The notes under the pieces are model-generated. The model had not been told where the DNA came from and searched no databases. It saw nothing but the letters and a program-made list of their open reading frames with translations. A DNA stretch of 64,000 nt, from positions 187,415,122 to 187,479,121 of the forward strand of contig CP136069.1 in NCBI GenBank assembly GCA_032622095.1, given 5' to 3'. The first letter of the stretch is position 1, and every line of letters starts with the position of its first letter. The stretch is from Siphonodentalium dalli (taxonomy: Eukaryota > Mollusca > Scaphopoda > Gadilida > Siphonodentaliidae). Both the position numbers and the translations under genes were made by a program. Of the stretch, positions 11,601 to 26,600 are shown in pieces.

Positions 11601-14600
11601 AAAGGGTTAATACCATTATACACATATTTATTCATGATCTACGATATTATTTCTATTTTAGAGGAGGAGAAGGCTCTGGTGGATGAGGTATTTAACAATG
11701 CTGTAGAATCTTTGTCGGAAGAAGACAAAAAGTTACCTCAGGTATTTAACTTACTTTCACAAGGTCTGGTTGTTCTTTAAAATTTACAATGAAATACTAT
11801 TTCCACAAATAAATTTCGGTTGAAATAAGTGACGAAAGCAGTGTCCCGAGAATGCAGCATGCTTTCCGTTTTTCTATGTCGCTGTGGGGCGACGGGCAGC
11901 TGTCAGTGTGTGTGTAGCATTATGATGATCTGTTGACCTACATCTGTATTTATTTTCAAGTTTTTATGTGTGCTTGTTATAATGCAGTGCGTATGTATTT
12001 TATATTTTCAAGTTTTTATTTGTGCTTGTTTATTCAGCACAAGTATAATGAAGTGTGCATGTAGCTGTGTGAATGTATCCATCTGAGAGAACTTGTGTGT
12101 GTTTAATGTTGACATTGTGTGCCTGTGGGAGAATGTTTGGATGAGTGTGTGTGTTTAATGTTGACATTGTGTGCCTGTGGGAGAATGTTTGGATGATTGC
12201 TTGTGTTTAATGTTGACATTGTGTGCCTGTGGGAGAATGTTTGGATGATTGCTTGTGTTTAATGTTGACATTGTGTGCCTGTGGGAGAATGTTTGGATGA
12301 TTGCTTGTGTTTAATGTTGACATTGTGTGCCTGTGGGAGAATGTTTGGATGATTGCTTGTGTTTAATGTTGACATTGTGTGCCTGTGGGAGAATGTTTGG
12401 ATGATTGCTTGTGTTTAATGTTGACATTGTGTGCCTGTGTGAGAATGTTTGGATGATTGCTTGTGTTTAATGTTGACATTGTGTGCCTGTGGGAGAATGT
12501 TTGGATGATTGCTTGTGTTTAATGTTGACATTGTGTGCCTGTGGGAGAATGTTTGGATGATTGCTTGTGTTTAATGTTGACATTGTGTGCCTGTGGGAGA
12601 ATGTTTGGATGATTGCTTGTGTTTAATGTTGACATTGTGTGCCTGTGGGAGAATGTTTGGATGATTGCTTGTGTTTAATGTTGACATTGTGTGCCTGTGG
12701 GAGAATGTTTGGATGATTGCTTGTGTTTAATGTTGACATTGTGTGCCTGTGGGAGAATGTTTGGATGATTGCTTGTGTTTAATGTTGACATTGTGTGCCT
12801 GTGTGAGAATGTTTGGATGATTGCTTGTGTTTAATGTTGACATTGTGTGCCTGTGGGAGAATGTTTGGATGATTGCTTGTGTTTAATGTTGACATTGTGT
12901 GCCTGTGGGAGAATGTTTGGATGATTGCTTGTGTTTAATGTTGACATTGTGTTCCTGTGGGAGAATGTTTGGACTTGTGCGTGTGTTTAATGTTGACATT
13001 GTGTGCCTGTGGGAGAATGTTTGGATGATTGCTTGTGTTTCATGGTGGCTGGACTTATTATTTACTTTCCTTTCTATATATTATGTTATAATTTTATTGT
13101 AAATTGTATATTTAAACCATACTCTCCTAGCTGGAGAAAATAAAGATATATTTTATAGTTATATTCGTCTTATCGCCGAACAAAGATGCACTAATTAAAT
13201 CTGGCGGTACGCTTATTCAACAGTACGAAACTACAATACATGCATACATTGATATTTTCAGCGACAGTTTCGAATCACCGTAAAAATTATCATTTACAGT
13301 CTTATCTATATAATGGTACATGTATTATGTCTTATTAATATTCCAAGTTTTAATTCTTATTATACCGTGTTTTATCTATGTTATTTATATTTTATTTGGT
13401 ACTTTATTGAATAAAGTTAAATTCAATAATGGTTGTGTTTTGACAACTCTGTCAATTCATTCCAATCGTAGTGCGATTTTCTATATTTGGTACTTTATTG
13501 AATACAGTTAAATTCAATAATGGTTGTGTTTTGACAACTCTGTCAATTCATTCCAATCGTAGTGTGATTTTCTATAAACCGAACACCTCTCTAAACCAAA
13601 CAGAAGGGCTGATTCGAATGGTGTTTGGTTTGCTGAGGTTTTACTGTATAATAATTTTCGTCTGCCTTTCTCGATTTCCTGATGGTAATAATGCATCAAG
13701 GTAGTTTTTATTTTCAGGTAGAACTGATTGTAATAATGCATCAAGGTAGTTTTTATTTTCAGGTAGAACTGATTGTAATAATGCATCGAGGTAGTTTTTA
13801 TTTTCAGGTAGAACTGATTGTAATAATGCATCAAGGTAGTTTTTATTTTCAGGTAGAACTGATTGTAATAATGCATCGAGGTAGTTTTTATTTTCAGGTA
13901 GAACTGATTGTAATAATTCATCAAGGTAGTTTTTATTTTCAGGTAGAACTGATTGTAATAATGCATCAAGGTAGTTTTTATTTTCAGGTAGAACTGATTG
14001 TATTAATGCATCAAGGTAGTTTTTATTTTCAGGTAGAACTGATTGTAATAATGCATCGAGGTAGTTTTTATTTTCAGGTAGAACATGTGCTGCCATTATT
14101 GAGGAAGGGCTTTGGTATACATCATTCAGGGTTACTTCCCTTACTCAAAGAAACTATAGAAATTCTCTTCTCAGAAGGACTCATCAAGGTAACTATGACA
14201 AATGTACTCTTGAGACTGTTTACAACCCTTTGTCATGAATTATACTGAATTATTATTATCATATGTGCTGTTTGCCTCTTAACAAATTGTCGTGAATATT
14301 ATAATGTCTTATTCTCACTGGCAATAATTGCAACTGAAAGATTTGCCATCATAAAATCAAAAATATTAATTATTATTCTCATCTATTCTCATTGATTCAG
14401 AAACAAATATTGTCTGAAACTGAAATAATTTTTTTTGTTTGGCTTTTGCAATCATTCACCAAACATTTTTCTAACAGGTCAAACCTAATGGAATTCAAGC
14501 TCATTTAGGACCTTTTGCGACAATTTTCAGTATTTAACCCTTTCTATACTGAAAGGATTCTTCCATGCAGCTATAAAAGTATATGTTGGAATGGTCTATT

Positions 14601-17600
14601 ATTCATTTGGAGATGTGTTCAGGAAAAATCAGTCGAGAACAGAGATGAAGGGTTCCTATTGGTGGGAAATGTTCAGATAATAAGTTCAACTATGGTCGTC
14701 TGTTGAACTCAATATCCGAACATTTCCTGACGGAACTATTCATCAATGAGTATTTAGTATATAATTGGTTAAAGGATCTCTATTACGAAATTCAAGTCAG
14801 TTCATCAGAGTTCATGGCCATTTGTCAGCAATTTTCAATTTCATTCAAGATTTTTTTAAATGAGTTTAGAGAATGGTTTATGTATAACAGAAAATAAAAA
14901 AATTACAGGGCCCCAATTTAAAAAAACAAAAAAACTTTCAAGAATTTTTTTTACGACCAAATAACATCATAGACATGTGATATCTGTGAGCAAGTTCCAA
15001 TCTATATTAGCAACAAATAGATACACTAATTACTGGGTAAACTCTGATGCCACACTCCGAAATCAGTGCATACTGTAACTACCCTCCGGTGTCACTGTTT
15101 GCCACATAAAAATTTACAACTAAAACTTTTGCCAACAATATTATAATGGTATTTCATGATTTCTTCGGGTGCGCAAAATTGATAAGTTAGTACTCGGGCG
15201 CTATGCCAACCTGGTGAATGTAGTATTCTGCTAACATCGCCGAACATTTCAAATGATTTTGCCATCGAGAGTCTTTGCATTTAGTTAATATATAATAATG
15301 ACGACATGTGTTTTCAATGTGGATTAATATTCATAAAAAATAACTACTTTGAGCAAGATTATTCTCAATTTCTATTTGATTACCCTACCGGGGTGTTTCA
15401 CATCACTTTAATTACTATACGAACATCACTGTTGAGTTAGGTATTCAGGGATGAAAATTTTAGATTTTAGATCCAGGTGCACAATTTTCCTTTGTTGCAC
15501 CTACTGGGAAATATAAGATATATCCGATGCATGTGCATGTAAACGTGTAATAATAGTTTAATAGTGAATTAATACACTCAAATAACATTGTCTTGTGCTA
15601 TTTTAATAAAATAAATCTCCAAATAAAATGTTTATTGTTGGTTTACTTCAACAAAAAGTTCCTTCCTGGGGTCGTTTTGTACAGCGCTGACTCAAGGTAA
15701 TATATTTCCTGGCAGATGGCGAATTAGTAATCTGTACCATTTACTCTTCCCTGTTTCGTAAGGAGTAGGACTGGTGTCTGTTCCATTGTAACTTGGAACT
15801 ATTACCACATGCTGCGTACCAGTATTGAGCGATGATGTAATATATTTGATTGTTTTGACAATGTTGTCTCTTTGCTTACCTGCGACACACACGCATTGAA
15901 GAGTATGCGCCGACCATTACGGGTTAAAAAACTACAGTGTATAACTTTTGGTTCTATGACTTCTACAATGATCGTTGTTATCCCAACCATTACTGTTTTG
16001 CATTTTAATAAATCATTGAGTAAACTCAACCAAGATTGTGTGGTGCGCAATGTTTTGCACGATACTTTTCAATTCCATGGCTATGGCACGCAAGAGCAAT
16101 TGTGCACCTCAAAATCGAAGGAAACTGTAACAGTTGGTGAGAATTAACCCTTTACCCAACAGAAGGGCCCTGTGCCAATGCATTCTCTTATATATGCGAG
16201 TCGACCATAGGTCGCCTCGCATATATAAGAGAATGCATTGGCTTAACACATTAAAAATTATAAAATTGTTAAATTTTTAGGCCAATGCATTCTCTTATAT
16301 ATGTGAGGCGACCTATGGTCGACTCGCATATATAAGAGAATGCATTGGCACAGGGCATAACTGTAACTATCACAATGTGGTCAAGGAGCCGGTTCCAATG
16401 ATATCCATATTTGTATGGTTCTATTGAGACAGACCGAAGATATTTTAGGCTGTTGAAGCTTGTTTTGGCCGGTTTGTTGGGTAAAGGGTTAAAAAAAAAA
16501 AAAGTTGACGGCAGGTTTGTAAACCAACAAAATTAAAGGTACTCAATCCGATTAGATGCTCCTAAATTACAATTTCTTTGGCTTTGGGGGTAGAAAATAT
16601 TTGATTTGAGTCGAGGAACCCACCCATCAAAGCTCAGAGTGATTAGATATCGATTTTTGAAATCTATTAATTTTCGGAAATGTGGGCCACAAGTTGGCAG
16701 AACCACGTGCTCAAAACGGACAAATTGCGGGTGTAAGATGGATGACTCTAAAATCAAGTGGTTATTATTGTTAACAGTAATCACTATATCAATCAATATG
16801 TGGTTGCACTCAAATACATGATGCCTTGCTGTACAATAGTATAATTGATGCGTGATGTCAATCACAACATGCTATATTCAAATTTGTGCACCTATCAGCG
16901 GGGATGATTGTCAATGGAGAACCGATGTTAGTAGTTCTCAGCCAATCAGAATATACATTTTAGCCACAGTTATTGAACTTGCATTATAATTTGAATTATT
17001 ATTCTTGCAGGCGCTGTTTGCCACGGAAACCTTTGCCATGGGGCTCAACATGCCGGCCAGGACAGTCCTCTTCACTAGCCCCCGTAAGTTTGATGGCAAG
17101 GATTTCAGATGGGTAAGTACTATTACGTTATTTTAGTAGCCTGGTATAGATAGACCTCAAGTAATGGTTGTGGCCACCTTTGTCATAGTTTCAAACAAAT
17201 GACCCTGGTGTGTATGGTAATATGTAACAGTAAGGTGTAATTGTAATGGTAATATGTAATAATAATGTGTAATGGCAATATGTAATTCTAATGTGCAATG
17301 ATAAGGATTACAATGCATTACATTTTCACAAGTAATGAAAAGTAATGTGTAATGGGTCCTTTTTCCATTACATCTAATTCAATGAAATGCATTACTTCAT
17401 AAAAAAAATCATGCAAGGCCAAACAAAAAAAGTGTTTTGTATCTCAGGCAATTTTTTTTGAGAATCGATTAGGGAGCAAGGGTTTTATTTTTATTTTTTA
17501 TTTTTGTTATGGGGGATAATGCCCATAGTTAGCATGGGTTATTATACCTTCCCAGGTTAAGAAAATGTAAGGAGAACATTGTTTTGATATAAACTAATGT

Positions 17601-20600
17601 ATTCCACTATAAAGAATGACCATAATAAGATCATTCTCAACATTGTAGATGGACCAGTCTACTAACTTTTTATCACCTGTTGTCACATTGGGAAGAGAAT
17701 ATTTGCGTTTCTAATATCGTTTCGTTTAAACAAGCATGTTTAATAACAACTAACAGAGCTAAATATCCAGTTCAATTACTCAAATAAAAATACGGAAATT
17801 GAATACAATCGAAACGAAAAGATATATATAGTGATCTTCATAGAAAGTCTAGAATGACTTATTTTGCCGTATCTGAATAAGTATTATGTACCTCAATACA
17901 TGTCAGCCATAAAAACTTCAAATATTAAACCAGCATACACATCGCCAATACGCACCATATTTCTCTCCGGTTTGCGTTCCCGAAATTGTAAATTTCAGAA
18001 TTGTTTACCGTTTACCTTTTCGAATTGATAAAATACCGAAATATTTGAACACATTCGACTTAACTCTTTCGCTGCCACCCTGCCACACGGACATACTCCC
18101 CAGTGCCAAGCATTCTGGTTGTAAATACAAGTATTTTATGTATATGTGGGTAATGCAATGACTATCGGGTAATTATCAGTGTATTTAGTTGAAACTTCAC
18201 ATGTGGGTATATATGACAATGACCTATCACCTGCCCCGACGTGGAGACCCATTCAATGTCAAAGCCTTTGGGTCACGTGCCATTGGCGGCCATCTTGGAT
18301 TTGCTTTAATTTATGTTTTTCGGTAATTTTTTTCAATTCATATATGATTAAATGTTTGTTTTTTGTTCTATTGTTCTATCCCATTAATTAATGCTTCACC
18401 AGTTAATCATATTCCAGCTACTATTCCGTATTTTTCACCGACCTCATTCCGACAGAATTTTTGGACGCTAAACTGATCAGCAAAAAGGAGGCGCCAAGTC
18501 AATTATGATGTTTATTTTCCACTCATATATCGCATCCCATGCACCAAAAGTTAATTTGTCAATGGTATATTCTGGCTCGGACTGTACTCATAGAACTTCA
18601 GGAGTAGCATGACTTTGACTGACCTTTCTTCTAAATTCTTCAGCGCACACCAGCACTCTACATAAAATAAATGAACCCCCGTTGTAATGCAACAAAACAA
18701 TATAATTACGACCCGTAAACCAGGTGCACCCCTGAACTCGCATAAATGCGTATTTGGCAGCGACTGGGTAACTCGCATTTATGCGAGCTTGGCATCGAAA
18801 GAGTTAATAAACTTGGGGTTTGGGCAGCTTGTGGTGACAATATACCTGGTAGTTATTAACGTTGCCTAGTGTCAGTTTTTTTAATACCAACACATACACC
18901 ATTGAATGTCTATCATATTTGATGTTTGAAACATAACTAATTTCTGTTTTCTAGTTTCCTATTTTCGTGTTATCATTTGACAGGTTCGGTCAAATTGAAA
19001 ATCGTAATAAAATGGTTCAACGCTGGCCTTTTTTTCCAGACGCGGCTATGCCCGAGAATCAAAACAATTTTTTTGTTTTGCCTAATATAATTACATTTTC
19101 ATTACTTTTTGAATTACGTTATCAAAAATGATTGTTCTCTGACAAGTGTTAGCTTAAATCTTAAAAAAATACTATGAGCCTTTGAGTTTTTTAGGTGATT
19201 GAGATTTCTCCAACATTAACAACAGGAATTAAGTATGAAGCCATAGTGAGTGTTTTTGTTGCATGGTATTATGGTTCATGTTCAAGTCTGTGTTTAGCGT
19301 GCTTGTCATTTGCAGAATGACATCACCAGAGGGTGAATTTAGTGACGCTGTCCCGCAAGGCTAACATGAGAATATGTATTGTGTGAGGCCTAACATGTTA
19401 TTTAGCATGGCTAACATGAGCAACAATGAATATTTATTGTGTGTGGCCTAATGTGTTATTTAGCATGGCTAACATGAGCAACAATGAATTTCCTTCCAGG
19501 TGACATCTGGAGAGTATATACAGATGAGCGGACGAGCCGGACGACGAGGTCTTGATGACCGTGGTATTGTCATCATGATGATAGATGAAAAGATGACGCC
19601 ATCAGCTGGAAAACAGATCCTTAAAGTAAGTACAGTACAAGCCTGAGTCTGTGCTTGTCATGCAGAATGAGGTCCCCCAGAGGGTGAATTTAGTGACACT
19701 ACCCCGCATAGCGGGCTATCATAACCAAATTTACCCTCTGGGGACCTCATTCTGCATGGCCTCATCTGCTATGGGAGACATAGACTCATATTGAAGTTCC
19801 CAAATGGTGAATATTGTGATGTGCAGTGCACCCATTGGGAACCTTGATTATGCAATATGTCGTCTGCCAATTGGGGTTATAGAGAAACTAAACTAAAAAA
19901 GAAATAGAATCTATGTGAAGAAGTTTAAATTTGATAATAAAGAAACTTTCCAGAGAAGATGAGGCCTAAGCAGAATGAGGTCCCCAGAGTGTGAATTTTG
20001 GGGGTGATGCTAGCCCACTGTGCGGGATAACGTCACTAAATTCACCCTCTGGGGACCTCATTCTGCAGATGACAAGTACACTTAACTCAGACTTGGTCAC
20101 GAATTCACCCAATTGCATTTTCACTAAAATTTACCTCTTTAAACCAAAACCTCTCCATTCCAAAAATTAAACAGGATTTTGAGTCCATAGTGACCTCCAG
20201 AAATAGGATGTAGTCGTGTTTGTTCAGTGTTGTACCATTAATTGTCTAACGTACTGGCCTAATCAGTTGTCTTTTGTTTAGCCTGACCATAACAACTGGT
20301 GCCTAATTAGATATTGCTATGTTTCTTTCACCCCTTCAGTGAACAATTGAGAATTTACAGTTTGATTAGATCGCTGACAGTTTGTTTTTATATCAGTTGA
20401 TACACTAAAGTTTGATGGATTTTTCACAGGCAATGTCTACATATATAAACACTAACATGTATGTGGTTGTCTATAAATCTCTGGTCGTACATTTGTCACC
20501 ATAACATTTTCTTTTGGATTAATTGAACAGACTTTGCACAGCGTTGAATTCCAAGAAGAAATCTAAAGTTTATTTAATGATCTACAATCTACGCTATATA

Positions 20601-23600
20601 TTCATTATACCTATATTCATAGGGTTACAGCATAAAACATGGAATTCAATGCCAGTGACATAATTGAAAACTGAGACAAGATCATCATAAAGTCGGTCTT
20701 TGAATACATTTGGATTATTGGTTTTATATAAATATTTTTAGTATTATGACATACATAATTTATGTTGGTTATTAATTAAGTTTCATTAATTAATTTACGT
20801 TTTGATCGTTGTTTATAATGGCGGCTTCATGTTTCATAATGGCATGATTTTCTATAAACCGAGCAACTCTTCAAACCAAATAAAAGGCCAGTCCAAAGCA
20901 TCGTTTTTACTGTGAACAGACTTGTTTTCAGAAAATATGCATCAGACTGGACCAGAATTATACCATATAGATAAAGAATAATCTATTTCCCAATATAACA
21001 TGAAATGAGACCATCTATCTTCCTAGTAGAAGATTCCCCAATCAGAGTCCGGGTATAATATTTAACGAACATCAATTTATTTTTCCACGATTAATTAATT
21101 TGATCTTCACTGATTGCCAATGACGATGACTTGGTTCTCAAATACAGCCATATAAACAAATCATATAATTATTTTACATTAACTTGTACAAGTTTGATCT
21201 ATTGTCACCAAGTTAGTTTGTATGTATCAGTTTTTTACCTTGATTATTTAAAATATTTCCACAATAGTGTCTTGAAAGAAATGTAATCGAAAGATATTTT
21301 ACAAAATGTCGCATTAACTGAAATCACAGAAACAATAGCTCACATTGGAGTACAAAAAAAGAGATATATTTTATGAGAGCTTTTAGAGGACCGCATCATT
21401 AGTAACACCTAGTATAAATCAAGACAAAGAAAGGAGATAAACAAAACCCAAATTACACACAAATTACATATATATTCTCGCTTGTGGAACCCATAGTAGC
21501 TGAGATTACCAAATTTTCAACCACAAACCTTTTGGCAAGTGGTTAAAACCACAATACCAAGAGTGGTGAATTGTTTTTACTCTCGGCTACTATGGGTGTA
21601 TTTATACCATAATTATCATTTTTTATTAGTTCTATGAATTCAACTACTCCGCTGTTTACTTTTAATGTGTATCCTCACCGACTCTATAAGAAATATATGA
21701 CACTTGTATTGACACTTTGACATCATGACGTCAGCCTGTTACTAAGATATCAGTCACTTTATACTCCCATTTATATGTTTCCTAGTTCATATAACAACAA
21801 GATGTGTTTCCTTGAAATGCAGGTAATTTTCCTCATAATTAATGGATATAATAACTGCCAATTTTAAATGAATATAACAGAAGAACTATTTTGGCTATGT
21901 TATGACTGTTGTTCTGCTATGGGTATAAACATTTAAGCCATGAAATGATGTTTGAAAATTTACACCAACAGTAGAAATTTATACCTAGAGTTGGTTGCAA
22001 AGCTGAAATTTAGAAAATTTACACACACTAACATAGGTTAAAATTATTTTTATATTATAATTGACTATGTTATTGTGTGTAACACTTATTTTGTAAATTT
22101 CATCTTTACACCCTACTGTGGGTATAAAACTCTATACCTTTTTGTTAGGTATAAATTTCTATGTGGGTTTCCATCTCACTTCATGGGTTACCATAGTTAA
22201 ACAACACCGTAATTGACATCTGCCGACCTCGCTTGTGATGCATATAGTTATTTTTCAGGGTGCGCCCGATCCGCTGAACAGTGCATTCCATTTGACATAT
22301 AACATGGTGCTCAACCTGCTCCGTGTTGAGGAGATTAACCCAGAATACATGCTGGAACGATCATTTTATCAATTCCAGAATTACGCTGCTATACCAGGCT
22401 TGTGTGAAAGTGAGTTTGAATTGAGTTTACAGTGTTTGAAGATGCCCAATCTGATCTGACAACCATAAATTACTATTCTGCTCATGAGAATCCTGGACAG
22501 TTCCCCACCACTTTCTAAAATCGACAAAGTGGGCATTTTTCAACCCAGATATTTACCCATGGACAATTCCCCACTTTCTAAATATCAGAGCCAGACATTT
22601 TCCCACCTTGAGTTGACAATCTATTAACACTTTCATGACGGGAGCTGCGCTGGTGCAGCATTAAAGATCATATGCCAGTGCATTCTCTTATATAAGGGAA
22701 ACTCCCATAGGCAGCCTTGCATATATAAGAGAATGCGCTGGCTTACAAGGTCAAGGTAAATATTATTTTGCCAAGTATTCTCTAATATATGCAAGCTAGA
22801 ATGCATTGGCACATGATTTTCGCAAAATTTCCGGAAGCTCCAGTCAGAAGGATTAAATGGGTATGTGGTAAAATCAACTTCATTTCAATGGAAAACCTTT
22901 GAAAAATGCAACAGATATATGTAATAAAGGTTCATAAATAAGTCAAGGATTTGAATCAATGGTTAATTTTCACCCTGTCAGGAAAATAGATCAACAATGA
23001 ACGCTCTTATCTTTATTGTTTCATCTTTATTGTTTTATGCTAGATATGTAATCAATTATAAACAATTTTATCAATGTTTTTGAATAAGGATATATTTCAA
23101 TACACAGGTATTGTTGTTACATTTTAATATTATAGACCAACGTCTGAACATATCAAGAGAAGCTTATCATTTAGTAAGGCTGATTTTGCAACATTATGTG
23201 TGCAATTATGACACTATCATAAAACTATTGAAAACAACCCAATGTTGTACCGCCCACAAACAGTATGACGATATAAATGTTGTTCTACCCGCCAAAGCGT
23301 TAGGGCTGCAACGATTCAACATGAATTCAATGTATCGCGATACACTTTCAAACGATACGTGTATCGTGTCATGTGTATCATGATACAGGAAATCCATTAA
23401 TGTCTGATGATGGGCTAGTGTAAAAAAGCAAAACCTGCAATTATCTCTCAAGTTGACATGTATACTATGTATATATGACTCATCTACCCAGCAATTAAAC
23501 TCCATTTTAGTTTTAAATGAACTCTACCTCCAGTTATAAACTTGTTGTATTTGATAATTCAGGCAGTATTCATTTGGAAACACTAATTTAGCATATCGTG

Positions 23601-26600
23601 GTATGTATCGTATCATTATACCCCCACTTTCGAAGAAAATGGGGGGGTATACTGGATTGACTCTGTCCATCCGTCCGTCCGTCACGCTTTCTCTACGTCC
23701 GTTTGTCCGTCCGTCTGTCCGATCTCATAACTTGAACAACTATGAACCGATTTCAATGATTTTTTGTATGCAATCTCCTTAGGAAGGTCTCTCCGCATGA
23801 TGCTAATTGCTAATGACTTTTTTTTTCAAGTTACGCCTCTTTTTCGACTTATTTTAACTTAGAAAATTCTTTCCGACTTAATAACTTTAACAAATATGAA
23901 CCGATTTCAATAATTTTTGGTATTCATGCTTCTCACAATAGCCTCTCTACATGATGCGGCTAGGGATTGGCTCAGACTGTTTTTCGTAATATTACACCTC
24001 ATTTTCGACTTATTTTGACTTAGAAAATTCTGTCTGACTTAATAACTTTAACAAATATGAACCGATTTGAATAATTTTTTCTGTACAAGCTTCTTGTGAC
24101 ACCATATCGATATTATTAGTCCGAATTTTTCTTTAAAGTTAAAAATCTTTTTGGTTGAGTTTACGGATAATGCGGGTTGAATTTGCCATGGTGGGGGTAT
24201 GCTAGCACTCGAGTGCACACCTCTTGTTGATCATGTATTGTGATTCATATCATATCATGACCAAGTGTATCTTGTAGCCCTACAAAGCATCAACCCTTTC
24301 ATGGCGGGAGCTGCAATGGTGCCACATTAAAGATCCTGTGCCAGTGCATTCTCTTATATAAAGCCTCATAGGGAGCCTCATATATATTAGAGAATGCACT
24401 GCCTTAAAAGGTCAAGGTAAATATTGTTAGGCCAATGTATTCTCTTATATATGTGAGGCTTCCTATGGGAGACTCGCATATATAAGAGAATGCATTGGCC
24501 TAACAATTTTTTACAATTTTAATAATTTTTCTTGTATTCTTTAACAATTTTATAAGTTCACCCATATAGAGCCCCAGACAAACATGAGCAGACGACACTC
24601 TTCTATATGCTTCTATATATGTGTGGGGCTCCCTGCAGGGTAATGGATGTTTTTTAATTTATTTCCTAAAAATTGTCAGAAACATTTATTTTTTAAAAAT
24701 GATAAAAAATTGTTAGGCCATTACATTCTCTTATATATGCTAGGCGACCTATGGTCGACTAGCATATATAAGAGAATGCATTGGCACAGGGTTTTTCGCA
24801 AAATTTCAGGATGCTCCAGTCATGGAAGGGTTAAATACTTTCCAACATCTTTTTTAATGTCTGTTTTCTTATTATTCAGAGTTAAAAAAATCTGAAGATG
24901 AGTACAATAGCATAGCGATAGAGAGTGAAGACCAGGTTATGTCATACTATAAGATCAGGCAGCAGTTAAACAATCTCGGTCGGGAGCTTGTGTCCTTCAT
25001 ACAGAAACCACAGTACATATTACCATTCATGCAGCCAGGAAGGCTTATAAAGGTATTTACTAGCATAACACTTTCTATACTAAATACTTATTGTTGAGTA
25101 ATTGCCTCAGGAAATGTTCAGATAATATTATAAAGAAATTCAACAAATGACCTGGTTGTTTGTTTAACCCTTTACCCAACAGAAGGGCCCTGTGCCAATG
25201 CATTCTCTTATATATGCGAGTCGACCATAGGTCGCCTCGCATATATAAGAGAATGCATTGGCTTAACACATTAAAAATTATAAAATTGTTAAAGAATGTA
25301 AGAAAAAATGGTAAAAAGTGTTAAAAAAAGAGTTTTTTTAGGCCAATGCATTCTCTTATATATGCGAGGCGACCTGTGGTCGACTCGCATATATAAGAGA
25401 ATGCATTGGCACAGGGCATAACTGTAACTATCACAATGTGGTCAAGGAGCCGGTTCCAATGATATCCATATTTGTATGGTTCTATTGAGACAGACCGAAG
25501 ATATTTTAGGCTGTTGGAAGCTTTATTTGGCTGGTTTTGGCCGGTTTGTTGGGTAAAGGGTTAACTTTATTATCTGAACATTTCCCACCAATTGTTAGTA
25601 ATTGTTCTGAACTTCTACTATCTTTTTGTCTTTTTGAGGCAGGTAAGAATCCAGTGATAATTTGGGGACGTCTGTTTCCAGCAGAGGATACATGTATCCC
25701 CATATAACATAATAAGGCTTCTGCACCGAACCAACAGATGCAGCAGATACATATATTATAAATATGACATAATATTTCTTATTTCAAAATTGAACATGCA
25801 AAAATAGAGGTAAAGGCTCTATTGCAAATGCAGATTTTTTTTTTATTTACGTAGCATATTGTTGAATTGCCTTGAAAAACTGGAAAATAATCCAGGTTGA
25901 CTCAATACTGTCCACTAGGAATTTGGGGACATTTGGGCTTCTCAAGTTTAGGTGCCCATATCTGTAACATGTATCGCAACCGCCCTTGATATTTCTCTGC
26001 GAGGTGTTCTCATTATTCTGAACACCCATCCAAATGAATACAATTATTTCAATATATACCGTTATGGGTGGGAGAATCCATTTAGTATAGAATCGGTTAA
26101 ACTGGATTGAAACACTCAGCTGGGGTTTTCAAACATGCATATTAAAAATATTTCTCAACACTTTATTTTCATAAATAACTTTTCTGGGTATTACATCGTT
26201 GATAAATATAGAGTCACAAGAAATCCCTAGGAAATCTGCGCCCGGTGTGCTGGAGCATAGATAAAGAGTACAGTTAGTATGTCATGAGCTCATGACGCCT
26301 GCTAATATGGAGGCACTTACTTAAATATGACGGCAGAAGTTACATCACAGAATTTCACGGAGCACTTAGCAGATCATCTGGTCCAGGAATGATATCAAAT
26401 TTTAGCTGAACCAAATTCTCTTTTTGAAGTTTGTATATAAAATGATGTTCTCTTGATCATGCATTTATAGGTGAAGAACGATGATGATGAATTTGGATGG
26501 GGTGCAGTCATCAATATACAGAAAAAAGCAAACCAATCAAAGGTAAATTCTGTCATAGAGTGTCACAATAGGTTCTTTATCTTAAGGTAAAGTCTGTCAT

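Noticed and set aside
13514-14096. Two 151-residue open frames on the - strand across the 45-bp array
   Set aside because: They exist only because the repeat unit is a multiple of three without stops; composition is purely repetitive and the + strand carries the real exon.
15802-16050. - strand open frame with a possible donor (TTCAATGCGTGTGTGTCGCAG-gtaagc)
   Set aside because: Sits inside MTREX intron 5, no acceptor or partner exon found and no family recognised; too weak to call a gene.
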